Shown here in pieces: positions 1 through 10,989 of a stretch of 64,000 nt of DNA. The notes beneath the pieces were generated by a model. That model made no database searches, had not been told where the DNA came from, and worked only from the letters and a program-made list of their open reading frames with translations. The first letter of the stretch is position 1, and the number at the start of each line of letters is the position of its first letter. A program made the translations under genes and the position numbers. Origin of the DNA: Cephalopachus bancanus (Eukaryota > Chordata > Mammalia > Primates > Tarsiidae); the NCBI GenBank assembly GCA_027257055.1, contig JAPVLO010000040.1:146501-210500 (forward strand), written 5' to 3'.

Positions 1-734
1 TGGTCATCTGAGGAAAGTAAGGTAGAGGTTATACCTTGTTCTGTCTAGTGTCAAAACCTATATCCTTGATTATAGGTATATAATTCTGCAGGATCACTTA
101 AAAATTTTTTCCACGATTTAGCATTTCATCATGGCTACATGTCTTGCCTCTATTTCATGTTTATAGCCTTTATGTTCCCTAAGGAACTTGTAAATGTCTA
201 GAAAGCATCCTATTTTGCTTGGATACAGCAAGCCAGGATGCAATAAGTCAATATGATGGAGGTATGAACAAAATGGGATAGAGTGCGGAAAGGAAAAATA
301 ATTAGGAACTGATTCAAGAAGGCAAGCTCCTGTATTGGATAAGAAAACATGTGTACGGTGAAATCCAGAGCATAAAACAGGTCAGTAGAACCCACTGGGG
401 AACCTTGTCTTCAAATCTTTCTTCTGGAATGTTATGGATATATTGCTTCTCACTGTAATCTAGATTTTCTCTATTAACAGAAGTTTTCTGGATGCAGTTC
501 AATGCTCTCACACTCATATGATTATATGAATGTTTTCTACACACCCAAATTCATAATATTAATCAGTGAAGCAGTCCAACAGCTATAAAAATTATTATAG
601 AACAATTAACAAACTTTACTTTCCATAGAAAATAATTATTGGCTCTATTACATCTGGATATCCACTTCTTTCTGATTAAAATGAATAAGATATTTCCCTA
701 TATTTGCCAAACTCATGGTCATTCTCGGGAATTA
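1..734. other. Unassigned AT-rich sequence
   Basis: I recognise no repeat, gene or RNA here. The sequence is AT-rich and the open frames are short, overlap on the minus strand, and show no family signature. It is probably unique intergenic sequence or a repeat too old to name by eye. Confidence 0.5.
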
Positions 735-925
735 CATGTGCCTGGATTCACCATCTCAGCTCATTCAATACTAGGCAGATGATCTTGAACAAATACTTTC
801 ACCTCTCTGAATCTCACTGTTCTTATCCATAAAATAACATCTTTTCGGTGATTTGTTAACTGAATGTATCCTATGGAATGTCTAACATAAGATTTGACAC
901 ACAGAGTTGTTCAATAAAACTTATC
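735..925 (+). repeat. MIR SINE, plus orientation
   Basis: The stretch has the order typical of MIR: a gap-then-'acttt-acctctctgaatctca' core, a 'tccataaaataa' segment, then a tail resembling 'gacacagagttgttcaataaa'. It is highly diverged, as expected for an ancient tRNA-derived mammalian SINE. Confidence 0.6.
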
Positions 926-1159
926 TGAGTCAGAGACAAACTTTTGGTGGCAAATAAATCTTGAGACTCAGAATTTCTGGTCATTTTAAATTTTGTCTCT
1001 ATGCCCATCATTCTGAATTTGGTCATGCCTACCAACAGTATGCAGAACTCAAGGACTCTGTTTAAAAAAAAATGTAGCTTATATTTAGTGATGAGTACCA
1101 AACCAGTGATTGGTTTCCCATGATTACATGCAAACACTCATTCACAGACACATCAAGCT

Positions 1160-1330
1160 GTGCACAAATATTTATTTAACTCCCTCCACATGCTAAGCCC
1201 TCTGGGTAGTAAAAAGAGAAATAAGATGCATCCTGTTGTTGGGTGTTTTAAGTCAAGCAGGGGAGATAAGACCCATAAATCACTGGAATGTAAGGTTGAA
1301 ACAGATAACAGTAGTTACAATTTATGAGAC
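1160..1330 (-). repeat. L2 LINE 3' end fragment, minus orientation
   Basis: It reads 'atttatttaactccctccacatgctaagccctc' followed by 'ggggagataag', which is the reverse complement of the L2 3' untranslated tail. There is no coding capacity. Identification is by consensus recall. Confidence 0.5.
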
Positions 1331-1497
1331 ATTTATAGGTACATCTGGTATTTTTCATTCGGCATTTCTGTTTCAGAAATAGGACTTTGTTCTAAGACCT
1401 ATTTTTCTGACCCTCCTCACTTTCCTACCTTGGCCAGTTGAAGAGGGAGCCTCCCCAACTCTTACATACTCTCAGAAGTCCCAGGTTTAAGATGACA

Positions 1498-1870
1498 AAA
1501 CATTGGAAAGGATGCCTATATATGGGTAAGAACATTGATGCACTTTGGATAGAGAGTGCTGAAGTACCGGGGAGAGTGTTGAAATACTGGGGAAGATGCC
1601 GAACTATTGGAAGATTGCCACAGTACTGGAGAGGATGCTGAAAGACTGGGAAATATACTTATGTACCATAAGATGTTGAAGTATTAGGCAAAATGCTGAA
1701 TTATTGGGAAGGCTGCTGAAATATTGGAGGGTGATGAAGCACTGGGGAGGGTGATGAACTACTGGAGAGGGTGTTAAAGTATTGGGGAGGGTGTTGAAGT
1801 ATTGGGGAGGGTATTGAAGTACTGGGAAGTGCTGAAATAGAGGAGAATGCTGAGGTCCTGGGCAGTACCT
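1498..1870 (+). repeat. 20-bp minisatellite, about 18 degenerate units
   Basis: A G-rich unit of about 20 bp with the core 'gtgttgaagtattgg' recurs through the stretch. The two cleanest adjacent units lie near 1770-1810. Units to the left and right are progressively decayed ('gctgaaatattgg', 'gatgaagcactgg', 'gctgaagtaccgg'). An open frame of 112 codons on the minus strand (1604-1942) is a by-product: 60 bp is three units and twenty codons, so the frame reads a Phe/Pro/Tyr/Gln-rich repetitive string. It does not look like a gene. Confidence 0.85.
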
Positions 1871-2010
1871 TGGGAAGATCACTGATGTGTGGAAGGGTAC
1901 TACCGCTTTCTCTTCATCCCCTTTCTTCTCAGTCTCCCACAAGACTATGAGTGTCTAACCCATTAGACCAAGTTACCTTAAAAAAAGACAAAGTCAGCCA
2001 TCTAGATGGG

Positions 2011-2036
2011 TCTCTCTCTCTCTCTCTCTCTTTCTC

Positions 2037-2099
<63 letters not shown>

Positions 2100-2171
2100 C
2101 TCTCTCTCCTCTCTCTCTTTCTCTCTCTCTCTTTCTCCTCTCTCTCTCTCTCCTCTCTGTCTCTCTCTCTG

Positions 2172-2225
<54 letters not shown>
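2011..2225 (+). repeat. Long (TC)n polypyrimidine microsatellite
   Basis: About 215 bp of nearly pure TC on the plus strand, broken by scattered 'ttt', 'cct' and 'gt' interruptions. It lies about 140 bp downstream of the 20-bp minisatellite. Open frames across it (Ser-Leu or Arg-Glu repeats) are artefacts. Confidence 0.98.
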
Positions 2226-2227
<2 letters not shown>

Positions 2228-2457
2228 GGTCCTGGAAAATAAGATGATTTCTCTGACTTGCAGTGTGAACCCACTCAGGGGCAAGACTCAGGGTCTACCT
2301 CCAACCTCTCCCTCTTGCTCTCTTCAGAATTCTGTTTCTGTCTTATTTTAGTCTTAGCCACAAAACCAAATAAATTACTCGGTGGTTCCATAATGTTTGG
2401 TCTGTATCTTGATGCTATTACCACAGAAGAGTTGAGTTGGTCAGTAGCCACTGTCAC

Positions 2458-2545
2458 CTTCTGTTTATTGAATGTTTACAAAGCACCAGGAGTTTGGCCA
2501 AGTGCTTTGTACACATGATGTTTACAACAACCCTCAAGGGAACTC
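2458..2545 (-). repeat. Possible MIR/L2 fragment, minus orientation
   Basis: It reads 'tgtttattgaatgtttacaaagcacc', then 'gtgctttgtacacatgatg' and 'acaacaaccctcaaggg', which matches the reverse complement of a MIR tail. It is short and diverged. Confidence 0.45.
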
Positions 2546-2824
2546 CCACCTGACCAACACATTTATCTGGGTTCAAAGATTCTGTTCTCAAAGAAGAAAG
2601 GTAAATTGACAGTGATTAATGAAGTAAGATTTATGAACATATGAGATGAGATACTAGCAAGGAGAGAGACATGCATTAAGAGATAAAGAACAGTAAAACT
2701 TTCAACTTCTATCCTTGTAAAAATCCCTCTGTGAGATAATCTGTTATCACTGCTGCAAAACTTTTTGCTTCTGTGCAGGCTCATGATTACATTTTCTAGG
2801 GAAAGGTCAATTCTGTTAAATTCT

Positions 2825-2915
2825 TAAACATTTTCTGAGCACCTACATAATTTTAGACAAAGCTCTTTATGTGGTAAGCGCCGACTGATAAAAAAGAACC
2901 CTTGCTTGGTGTTTG
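2825..2915 (-). repeat. L2 3' end fragment, minus orientation
   Basis: 'ctgagcacctacataa' followed by 'aagcgccgactgataaaa' matches the reverse complement of the last ~90 bp of L2. It is directly followed by a MIR in the opposite orientation. Confidence 0.5.
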
Positions 2916-2927
2916 GAAACAACAAAT

Positions 2928-3135
2928 GCTTTGGAAATAGAGAGCTTGAGTTTAATTTCCAACCTTGCATTGTACAGCTGTTTCACCTTGAAAAAGTTAA
3001 TTTATATTTCTCAATCTCAGATTCATCTGTTTAATTAAACAATAACAATAAAAAACTTGTTACTATCTATGATAACATGTAAAGTTGGCATCAAGCCAGG
3101 CCAGATCTGATAGTCAATAAATGGTAGTTACGACG
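2928..3135 (+). repeat. MIR SINE, plus orientation
   Basis: A MIR-like body ('agcttgagtttaatttccaacc', 'cagctgtttcaccttg', 'ctcaatctcagattcatctg') runs into a tail ending 'agtcaataaatggtag'. Strongly diverged. Confidence 0.6.
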
Positions 3136-3307
3136 AAAATTTCCTGGATCAAGTGGTACCCAACCCCCTCCCTCTAACTCTTAGGATGCTTGGGAGAAAA
3201 CAGAATTGATGGTTTCAAAGTCTGGATACAAACTTGCAAAGTAAATAGGAGAACAGACATTAAGCAATAGCAACTCAGTTTTGAATAGCCATCTATAGTT
3301 CAATAAA

Positions 3308-3795
3308 TAATCACAGACCCATTTATTTGATTCTCACTGCAATCTTATGTAATGGGAAGTAAATAGTATGTTTTTTATTTTGTTTGTTTGTTTTTCATTT
3401 GGAATCTCACTCTTTTCATCCAGGCTGGAGAACAGTAGCACTCTCATGGCCACCACAACCTTGACTCACTGGGGTTAGGTGATCCTTCCACCTCAGCCTT
3501 CCAAGTAGCTGGAACTACACATGCACGCCACCACATCCAGCAGGTTTTTTGTGATTTATTGTAGAGATGAGGTCTCACCAAGTTGCCCAGGCTGGTCTCA
3601 AAGCCTCCGATTCAAGCAATCCTCTCGACTCGGCCTCCCAAAGTGCTGGGATTACGGGCTGTGCCATGGTGCCTGGCCTTAGTATGCTTTTTAATTATTT
3701 TCAGAGGCTCAAAAAACTGAACAGCATTTCCCAAGATCACAGAGTTTATAAGTGGCAGAGCTGAGGTCTAAATGACACTGCTAATTCCATGGTTT
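3308..3795 (-). repeat. MIR SINE, minus orientation, split by an Alu
   Basis: The left part (3308-3371, 'gattctcactgcaatcttatgtaa') and the right part (about 3684-3795, 'cagaggctcaaaaaactgaacag' then 'aagtggcagagctgaggtc') are two pieces of one minus-strand MIR. The Alu at 3372-3681 sits between them, so the MIR is older. Confidence 0.6.
3372..3681 (-). mobile_element. Old Alu dimer, minus orientation
   Basis: Reverse-complement Alu: T-rich 3' tail on the left, then the right monomer, the middle linker ('gatttattgtagagatgaggtctcacc') and the left monomer ending in 'cctcccaaagtgctgggattacgggctg'. It is more diverged than the lineage copies elsewhere in the window and lacks their one-base A-box deletion. 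It interrupts a MIR. Confidence 0.85.
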
Positions 3796-3835
3796 TTAGC
3801 CAAAGGTCAATCCATTCAAGCCAAGGAATTTGCAA

Positions 3836-3877
3836 TTGTATCAGTTTTCCTGTCTCTTGTATCAGTTCTTCTGTCTC
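3836..3877 (+). repeat. 21-bp tandem duplication
   Basis: Two adjacent copies of a 21-bp unit beginning 'ttgtatcagtt' and ending 'ctgtctc', differing at two or three bases. Confidence 0.8.
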
Positions 3878-4253
3878 CTGTTTGTGTATCCTGGGTCACA
3901 TTAAAAAAAAAACAAAACTCATGTCAAAGTACTGGGTGGAGAGTCAGAACAAGGATTTTAAGGCTAAGTGGGAGTCAGACTTACAGTACAGCCTGCTTCT
4001 CCTTTAGTTAACTTTGTAGGAGCATCTGTTCACTCTGTGGCCCCGGGGTCTGGGTAGACAACAAGAGATGATATGACTGACAACATTAGCTCATGTTATG
4101 AGCAATCAGAGACCTTTCCAGATCCGTGACGATGCCCCTCCTGGCAGGCTAGGCTGGATTCTGCATGTGCCATGCAAACAGCAGAGTTCTCAACGGAAGC
4201 CAGGACAGCATGGCCCCACTTCCTCACACTTCATTAACTGTACTTCTATTTTT

Positions 4254-4554
4254 TTTTTTTTTTTTTTTTGAGTTGGAGTCTCACTCTGTTGCCCAGACTG
4301 GAGTGCAGTGGCCACTCCCGGCCACCGCAGCCTCGACCTGCTGGGCTCCGGCAATCCTTCCGCCTCAGCCTTCAAAGTAGCTGGAATTACAGGTGTGCGC
4401 TACCATGCCCGGCTAATTTTTTTTTTTTTAATTTATTGTAGAGATGAGGTCTCACCAACTTGCCCAGGCAGGTCTCGAACCTGCAGGCTCAGGCAATCCA
4501 CTCACCTCAGCCTCCCAAGGTGCTGGATTATAGGCTGAGTCACCGAGCCCAGCT
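4254..4554 (-). mobile_element. Lineage-type Alu, minus orientation, with target-site duplication
   Basis: Full dimeric Alu read in reverse: 20-plus T residues, 'gagttggagtctcactctg', both monomers, and the 5' end at 'caccgagcccagc'. The 15-bp repeat TGTACTTCTATTTTT lies at 4239-4253 and 4555-4569 and is a clear target-site duplication. The B-box stem reads GCAGG/CCTGC, which keeps pairing although both CpG sites have decayed. Confidence 0.95.
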
Positions 4555-4839
4555 TGTACTTCTATTTTTGCATTGCCTTGTTTCCATTTGGTGTGAGAAT
4601 GGAATCTAACCCTGGGGTCAGAGGCATTTGTGTCAGTGGCAGCCAAAAACTCATATGCTTCAGTGCAGTAATTTTTTTCTTTAATTTTTTTTTATTCAGA
4701 ATTCCTTGGTCAAAACATAATCACTCAGATTCCCTAATGGAAGAGAATATGACAGTGGCGTGGTTTGTCTAAATATTGCTGGATCATGATACTGTATTTT
4801 GTCCTTCCTTCCTTCCTTATTTTCGCATCTTTAGTTTTG

Positions 4840-5335
4840 TTTAGTGAATATTAACTCCGTCTTATGCACTCTACCAGGTTCTGAAGTATAGAGAATACAT
4901 ATCCTCTCCTTAAGTTTCTGATAGACTGTTGAAAAAGTTAGGCATAGGTACATCAAAACAAATTGTTACACAGTGCAAGTAGGATAACAGAGGTTGCCAA
5001 GCATATTATGTGGAAGCTCAGAGCAGCAAGATTTCAACTTTCACTAGGGAGAAAGAATCAAGAGAGTTGGAGGACAGAAAGACATTCAGTCTGGAGTGTG
5101 CAAGCACAGATGCAAGTATGTGCGGGAACAGCAAAGGAAAGTGAAAAACACACAGGTTGTCCTGTACAGCAAGTCAAAGGGCCTGAGAACTAGCTTTGAG
5201 CTGGAGGGTTTTATGGGGCGGCTGTCATCAGGGCTGGGCTGCAGGAAAGCGATGGTGTTAGTGTAGACAGTGGGTGAGAGTGGGTATGACACAGAAGCCC
5301 CTTTAGACACTAGGGCAGTTGGGGTAGTGAGAATG
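4840..5335 (-). repeat. L2 LINE 3' portion, minus orientation
   Basis: From left to right it matches the reverse complement of L2 from the 3' end inward ('gcactctaccaggttctgaag', later 'gcaagtatgtgcgggaacagcaaagg', 'agggcctgagaactagc'). ORFs in it, such as 4963-5193 and 5086-5310, have no coding meaning. Confidence 0.55.
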
Positions 5336-5339
5336 AATG

Positions 5340-6720
5340 GGCCAGGGAAGGGCTATTTTTCTTTTCAGTCTATGGACCCTGGAAAGGTCATCTTTAATCC
5401 ACCATCCCATGTCCTTCAATATAATTAAAAATAAGTACAATATTAAACCATCAATGAAAAACACATATGATAAACTAAAATGTCTTTCTAGACCTTTTTT
5501 TTCTGAACTAGATAGATCTATACAACCGCACTGAAGTCACACCTTTCTCTTTTATTTTTTGAGTCCCTTCTTACAAGTTCTCTAAGCATATGCTTAGAGT
5601 GTTGAGAGAGGAGATCCATCCATGCAGGAGACTCCACAGGGAATAAACTTACAATATCATGACTCTTCCACAGCCTTGGAGCTTTAGTCACTTGGGCACA
5701 TGGGCATGGACAGTAACAAATGAGAGGTGTTGAAGGGACACAGTATGACTGTATGACTGCTTTGTGAGTCTGACATCCTAGGTTGGCTCACACTGGAAGG
5801 AGCACATGTGACATTTCTGTATGAAGGTGCAACAGGTGCATGAACCAGTATGGCTCAGTTCACCTTGCACAGCTGACTGTTATCACTCTAATCAGAATGC
5901 TAACTCACTCCTCTCTCTTGAGATGATATCTTCTACTTCGTAGAGTTTTTTTTTAAAAAAGATAGTACAGGAAGTGTTTGATGAAGGTGGCTCAAAAGGG
6001 CACAGGCGAAAGGAGGTGGGAGAACAAGTTCATTGCCAAGGAGAAGGAAAATGGCAGGCTTTCTTCTTTCCCTAAGGTTGATTCTAGCCTTGCAGTACAG
6101 ATCATATTATACAAAGTCATTGGCATGCACATCACTATAAATCAAGACACAGGTGCTCATTCTTTGCAACTGTCTACAAATTTCCCCTGAAAGAGAAAAC
6201 AGGGCTCTGATTCAGAAGCCCAGCTTCTCTAAATGCTACATTGTTTAAAAGTCTGGCCCTAGTGAGATAACTCATGATAGAGGATATCCTCACTTCCTTT
6301 AGTCCCCCGCATTACCCTTCACCATCAAACATACCTTCAAGCTACCCTTCTTCACTCCTGCTCACTTCCTAAACTGGAGGTAGTTCAATCATAAAGGGGT
6401 CCTGGATATAATGGAATGGAATAATCTCTTCTATAGCAAGAACAGGATCTATCCATCATGTACTCTGTGACTTTCTGAAGACCGTCACCATCTCTTAGTC
6501 CATAACTTAAAAGTGTTTCATGACGTAATACTCACAGTGAAAAGTAGGATTAACAAGGCTCTTCCTTTCTTCATTTTGAATTCCAGAACCATTGTGATGT
6601 CTCTCGCTCTCTCTCCATTCCTCACTTCCCCTCACTTCTAAGTCTGTTCTCTAATAATGTAAATTGTTTGCATTTCTCTAAATGAGCCATGCTCTTTCCT
6701 GCAATATAAATGCTGCCTCT
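5340..6720. other. Unassigned sequence
   Basis: No repeat I can name with confidence, no RNA gene and no coding signal. Around 6300-6500 a pyrimidine-rich segment could be distant L2. Confidence 0.45.
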
Positions 6721-6724
6721 TCCT

Positions 6725-6935
6725 TTTCCAGAGATAACTCTTTTCTAGTCTTTAAATCTCAGACAGCATCTCCTCCAGGAAGCCTTCTTTGACCTGTCCT
6801 AGGCTGGATCAGCTGCCTTTACACTGAACCTTGATAGCACCTTGATTTCTTCTATTACAAACTGCAACTCTGCTGCAAATATCCGCTTCCATTTCCATTC
6901 CTGCCACTAGAACTTGAGCTTCTGAGGGAGAAATA
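6725..6935 (+). repeat. L2 LINE 3' portion, plus orientation
   Basis: 'aaatctcagacagcatctcctccaggaagccttctttgacc' in order with 'tagaacttgagcttctgaggg' matches the L2 3' region in sense orientation. Confidence 0.65.
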
Positions 6936-6939
6936 CTTT

Positions 6940-7530
6940 GATTATAATATGTGACGGTAGTTACACACATCATCAGTTCAATAACAACTATTTATTGATT
7001 TAATAAACCTTACCATATAAAATACAGGCACTTATTATAAAACACGTTTCAATTTCACAACATTGAGAGAAAAAACAATGTGGAACTTTCTACTAAGAAA
7101 ATATGATTTGTTTTCTAATTGCTGTATTGTTAGCCCCTGACACTTAGTAGGGATAGCAGAGGCTGTACACATTGGCAAACATCCATGTGATCCCCCTCAT
7201 TTTCAGCCCCCATGAAACCAGGTGAAGTTCTGCCACTGTCTTCCCAGTGGAGCATAAGTCAAAGTAATGTGTCACTTCTGGTAAGAGGCAGTTAAGAGTA
7301 AGTTATTCTTTTCCACTCTCTCCTTTCTTGTGTTTAGAAATAAAGGACCCTAAGATGGTGGAGTTACAGGAGTCTCTGCTTCACCACATCTAAAATGAAT
7401 AGAACAGTGATGGAAACACAAATAAATCACAAAGAATAAGCCATTAAAACCTCGTGTTTTTCCTTTTTCTTGCTGTTGTTGTTGTCCTTGTTCCTCCACT
7501 ATCATCTATATTATCTTTATTAATATGTCA
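6940..7530. other. Unassigned AT-rich sequence
   Basis: I see no repeat or gene. The segment before 7530 has short T-rich runs only. Confidence 0.45.
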
Positions 7531-7532
7531 AA

Positions 7533-7720
7533 AAACTTGAACAATTATAATGCTATAAGAAAGCAATTGGCAGTAGTGGGAAACTGTCAGGGGATGGGTG
7601 TGGATTGGCAATTGAGGAAACTGCTAGGGAAGGGAGGGGCATACCTCATCAACAAGGGTATCTTCAATGTTTATATACCTAACCCTGAATTGTATACCAC
7701 ATCTTTATCATAAATAATTT
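7533..7720 (+). mobile_element. Short L1 3'-end fragment, plus orientation
   Basis: 'ggcagtagtgggaaactgtcag', 'cctcatcaacaagggtatc' and 'tatacctaaccctgaattgta' match, in sense, the same 3' UTR seen antisense at 13.0 kb and 47.6 kb in this window. Only about 190 bp is present, so the copy is heavily 5'-truncated. Confidence 0.8.
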
Positions 7721-7779
7721 TTAAATAGGTCAAAATAAGGGTTTTATAAATAATTTCTTAAATTCAAAAATTAGAATGT

Positions 7780-8080
7780 TGGCCAGGAACAGTGACTCAT
7801 GCCTGTACTCCCAGCACTTTGGGAGATGGAAGCAGGTAGATTGCTTGAGCCCAGGAATTCGAGAACAGCCTATGCAACGTAGCAAAACCTCATCTCTACA
7901 AAGAATAATTTTTAAAAAGTCAGGTGTGATGGTGTGCACCTGTAGTCCCAGCAACTCAGGACGCTGAGTTATAAAGATCACCTGAGCCCAGAAGATCGAG
8001 GCAGCCATGACCTTACTCCAGCTTGGGCAACAGAATGAGACCCTGACTAAAATAAATAAATAAAAATAAAACAAAAAATA
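7780..8080 (+). mobile_element. Old Alu dimer, plus orientation
   Basis: Starts 'ggccaggaacagtgactcatgcctg' and ends with an A-rich, AAAT-patterned tail (8052-8080). It is diverged and lacks the lineage deletion, so it belongs to an older Alu layer. The 114-codon minus-strand frame across it (7730-8074) is an Alu artefact. Confidence 0.9.
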
Positions 8081-8154
8081 CTGCCATGTTAAAGACAGAT
8101 AAGTACATATGATTTAGCTTTAGAAACTAATAAGTGCTGTGCAAAAGCAAAGAG

Positions 8155-8330
8155 TTTATTTGATGACTGCAATACGCCATCTATTTTAATCCTCACAGCT
8201 CCAGTTGGTATCATTTCCATGTGCAGGTGAGGAGTCTTAGCTTTGGTGAGTTTGAGAGTCTTGTTCAAATTCACGTGCATGCAACTACTTAAGTGGTAGA
8301 ATTTAAATTCTCAACAAATCCTTTAGTGAG
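8155..8330 (-). repeat. MIR SINE, minus orientation
   Basis: 'ttttaatcctcacagctcc', 'atttccatgtgcaggtgagg' and 'aagtggtagaatttaaattc' are in the order of a reverse-complement MIR. Confidence 0.6.
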
Positions 8331-8334
8331 AAAT

Positions 8335-8695
8335 CCAGACTTATTTCCAACTAGTCTGGCACAAAAGACAAGACCTCCTCAGATGCAACTGTGGGTGCAG
8401 CCCTAATCTGACTGCAGGTGTTCTATAAGTCATATCCTTTTTTAGACCCTGAGTGCCCAGGAGATTTTTGCTTAGTTCCCACATGACATTGGTTTGAAAG
8501 ATAAATGATCTATTAACAAATATGTGTCACGTGATCATTTTGCCCTAGGTTGTGTACTAGGCCATTAGTTACCAGGATAGGCAATACTTCAGAATAAGAC
8601 AGATGCGTTTCTAATGAAACATTAAATCTAAAATTTGTTAAAAATGAACAAACCATCGCCAGTAATATGGAGATTGCAGGCCAAGTGTGTCAGAC
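8335..8695. other. Unassigned sequence
   Basis: Nothing recognised on either strand. Confidence 0.45.
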
Positions 8696-8699
8696 AGTT

Positions 8700-8925
8700 G
8701 AGTAGTTCAGAATTAAGGTTTTTGAGTCAGCCTGCCCTGTTCAAACTCGGCACCAATTAGATGTCTTACCCAAATATTGTGAATCTCAGATACTTTGCAT
8801 GCAAAACGGAGACAATGCAACTACCTACATTTATTCTGCTGTTGTGAGGATCAAGTGGATAATTGGTGTAAACCTCCAAGAGCAGCTACTACCTAGTCAG
8901 CCCTCAGGAAACGTTATCTGCTGAT
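8700..8925 (+). repeat. MIR SINE, plus orientation
   Basis: 'tttttgagtcagcctgccctg', 'gaatctcagatactttgcatgc' and 'tgttgtgaggatcaagtgg' follow the MIR order almost end to end. Confidence 0.7.
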
Positions 8926-8954
8926 CAAGTTGTTACGATTTCTGAGAAGTTCAT

Positions 8955-9240
8955 GGTATTACACTAAGGGAATAAACTTTATGCAGTCAGGAAAACTTCT
9001 GAAGAAATGACCTTTAAAGTCAAATCTGGAGAAAGGGTGGGATTTAGCAAGTGAAGAATCTTGGGATGTTTTCTAGAGCACTCCAAGCAGAAGGACCCGC
9101 ATGAGTAACAGCACTAGGCATCAAAGAGATTGGTGCAAATAAAGTATGCCTGTGTGGCAGAGGCATAAAGACTATACAGAGTATGTGGATAGGTAGGTGG
9201 GGGCAAAGTTATGAAAGGGATTTGAAGCTCAGTTACAGTC
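8955..9240 (-). repeat. L2 LINE fragment, minus orientation
   Basis: 'tagagcactccaagcagaagg' with 'gtaacagcactaggcatc' and 'gcaaagttatgaaagggatttg' match the reverse-complement L2 internal region. Confidence 0.55.
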
Positions 9241-9271
9241 TTCAAAAGGTATTCTAGAATCATTGTGATTC

Positions 9272-9350
9272 TGCTCTCTCCTCTCTCTCTTCTTCTCCCT
9301 CTCCGTCTCCCCTCCCCTTCCCTCTCCATTCCACACCTCCCTTCACTTCT
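9272..9350 (+). repeat. CT-rich low-complexity tract
   Basis: A polypyrimidine stretch of mixed CT and CCT units. Confidence 0.85.
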
Positions 9351-9554
9351 ATGTCTGGTGCAAGGAAAGTCACTAAAAGACTGTAGATTTGCTTTAGATA
9401 GTCAGCATCTGATTTTGGATTTTGCAAGGTAGGGAGGCTACCATTCTTGGTTTGACAGGTTTAAGCTTCCAGGCAGTTCTTTAATAAGTAATGTTAATTA
9501 GTATATTGCCAAAATAGATACTCAAATTCTACCATGTCCCATTTCTCCATAACC

Positions 9555-10115
9555 AAGATCCTAGTACAATCCAAGTTCTCTTCTTAATTTTCACAACAGC
9601 CTATTCAGCTGCTATTTTTGTTTTCCCTGATGCCACCCCCACTCCACCCAACAGCTTAATATCCTGTACTCAGCAACCAGAGTAATCTCTCTAAAGCATA
9701 ATCAGATTATGTCATCCTCTGCTTAAAACCATCTAATCATTTTCCTTTTCACTTAGAAGAAATATCAAAAATCCTTACCATGATGAACACAGTCTTACAT
9801 AAACTAGATTTTCTTTTCTTTTTTTTTAAAATCATTTCAGTTTCAATTTAAACATTTTTATCTAGGGGAGATTTTTTCTGACAACTCTAGGTAATGCAAC
9901 ATGGTACCTCCCCTCCCCATAAAACAAAAGTCATTGTTCTCTCTATATAATTCCTGGTGTGATTTTTAAAGACTTTATCAGTACCTGAACATGTCTCCTG
10001 TGTTCATTTGTCCCTGTGTTTGTTATTTTTTCACTCCTAGAAGATAAATTCCATTGGGCAGGAATTCTGTCTGCCTGATACACCATTGTGTCCTCAGCAC
10101 AGGAAGGAATTTGTG
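9555..10115 (+). repeat. L2 LINE 3' portion, plus orientation
   Basis: The segment 'taatctctctaaagcataatcagattatgtc' with 'gaaatatcaaaaatccttaccatg' matches L2 upstream of the 3' UTR. 'cctagaagataaattccattgggcaggaattctg' near 10040 matches the L2 3' tail. The middle (9810-9990) is more diverged. Confidence 0.6.
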
Positions 10116-10404
10116 GCAGAAACTAGAGAAGAATAACTGGTTTTTGTTACAAACTAAATGTGTCATTCTTCCAATCAACATTTATTTTTCCAAATCGATG
10201 TGTGTTCACCATTACACAAGTTTTAGAACTCCATGCACCACAAGATTGCCAGATAATGTGACACTGTGCATATGCCAAATCCCAGAGCCTTTTGGGTCTG
10301 AATCACATATGGCTATCACTGCTACTTCTAGTGACCATTATCATCGTTATCATAAATCTTCAAACTTGATGTTCAACAAAACTCTGCTACAAAAACAGCT
10401 GTCT

Positions 10405-10630
10405 CTATGGAATACATTCCATGTGCTGAGTACTCTGTCACTTTTTTGATCTTCAGAATGAGTGCAGGCTGACACCATTTTCCTTATTTTTCACATGAAG
10501 AAGTACTGGCTCCGAGCTCAGAAAGTTTAAATGACTTATTCAAAATCATGTAGCTAATATGTGAGGGAGTGCATTTCAAGCCCAAATCTGTTTGACTCTA
10601 AATACAGCGCTTTCCACAAGACAACTCTGC
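10405..10630 (-). repeat. MIR SINE, minus orientation
   Basis: 'ccatgtgctgagtactctg', 'cattttccttatttttcacatg' and 'tgtagctaatatgtgagggag' are ordered like a reverse MIR. Confidence 0.65.
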
Positions 10631-10989
10631 CTCTACCATTTTATTCAAAATCTTCTCTGCGCCTGAGTATCGGCTGGCTCTCCAGAAGCCAGCTCTGCAT
10701 CATCCTTTGGATCTTTAGGACTCGCTACAGTCCACTCTTTCTTTCTGCAAAACTATGATAGGAATTGATTTCTGAATCCTCACTCTTGGCCACTCTGTGC
10801 CGAATTCTCAACACAATCTCTTATCATGAGGCCGTAAATCAAGTCCAATTCATTTCTCATTCCAAGTGGGGAAAGATAAGAATATGTTTGTTTAATCCAA
10901 TTGGTGAGATCAGGTTATTAAGGCAAATTCACTGAAAAGCTCTCACTATCTACATGTGATTTTTTGTTGTTGTTGTCTACAGTAAGTAC

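Noticed and set aside
1604..1942. 112-codon minus-strand frame
   Set aside because: Product of the 20-bp minisatellite, whose 60-bp triple unit preserves the frame.
10054..10449. 131-codon plus-strand frame
   Set aside because: It begins in the L2 tail and ends in a MIR. No motif, signal peptide or composition typical of a protein; length is near what AT-rich random DNA gives in 64 kb.
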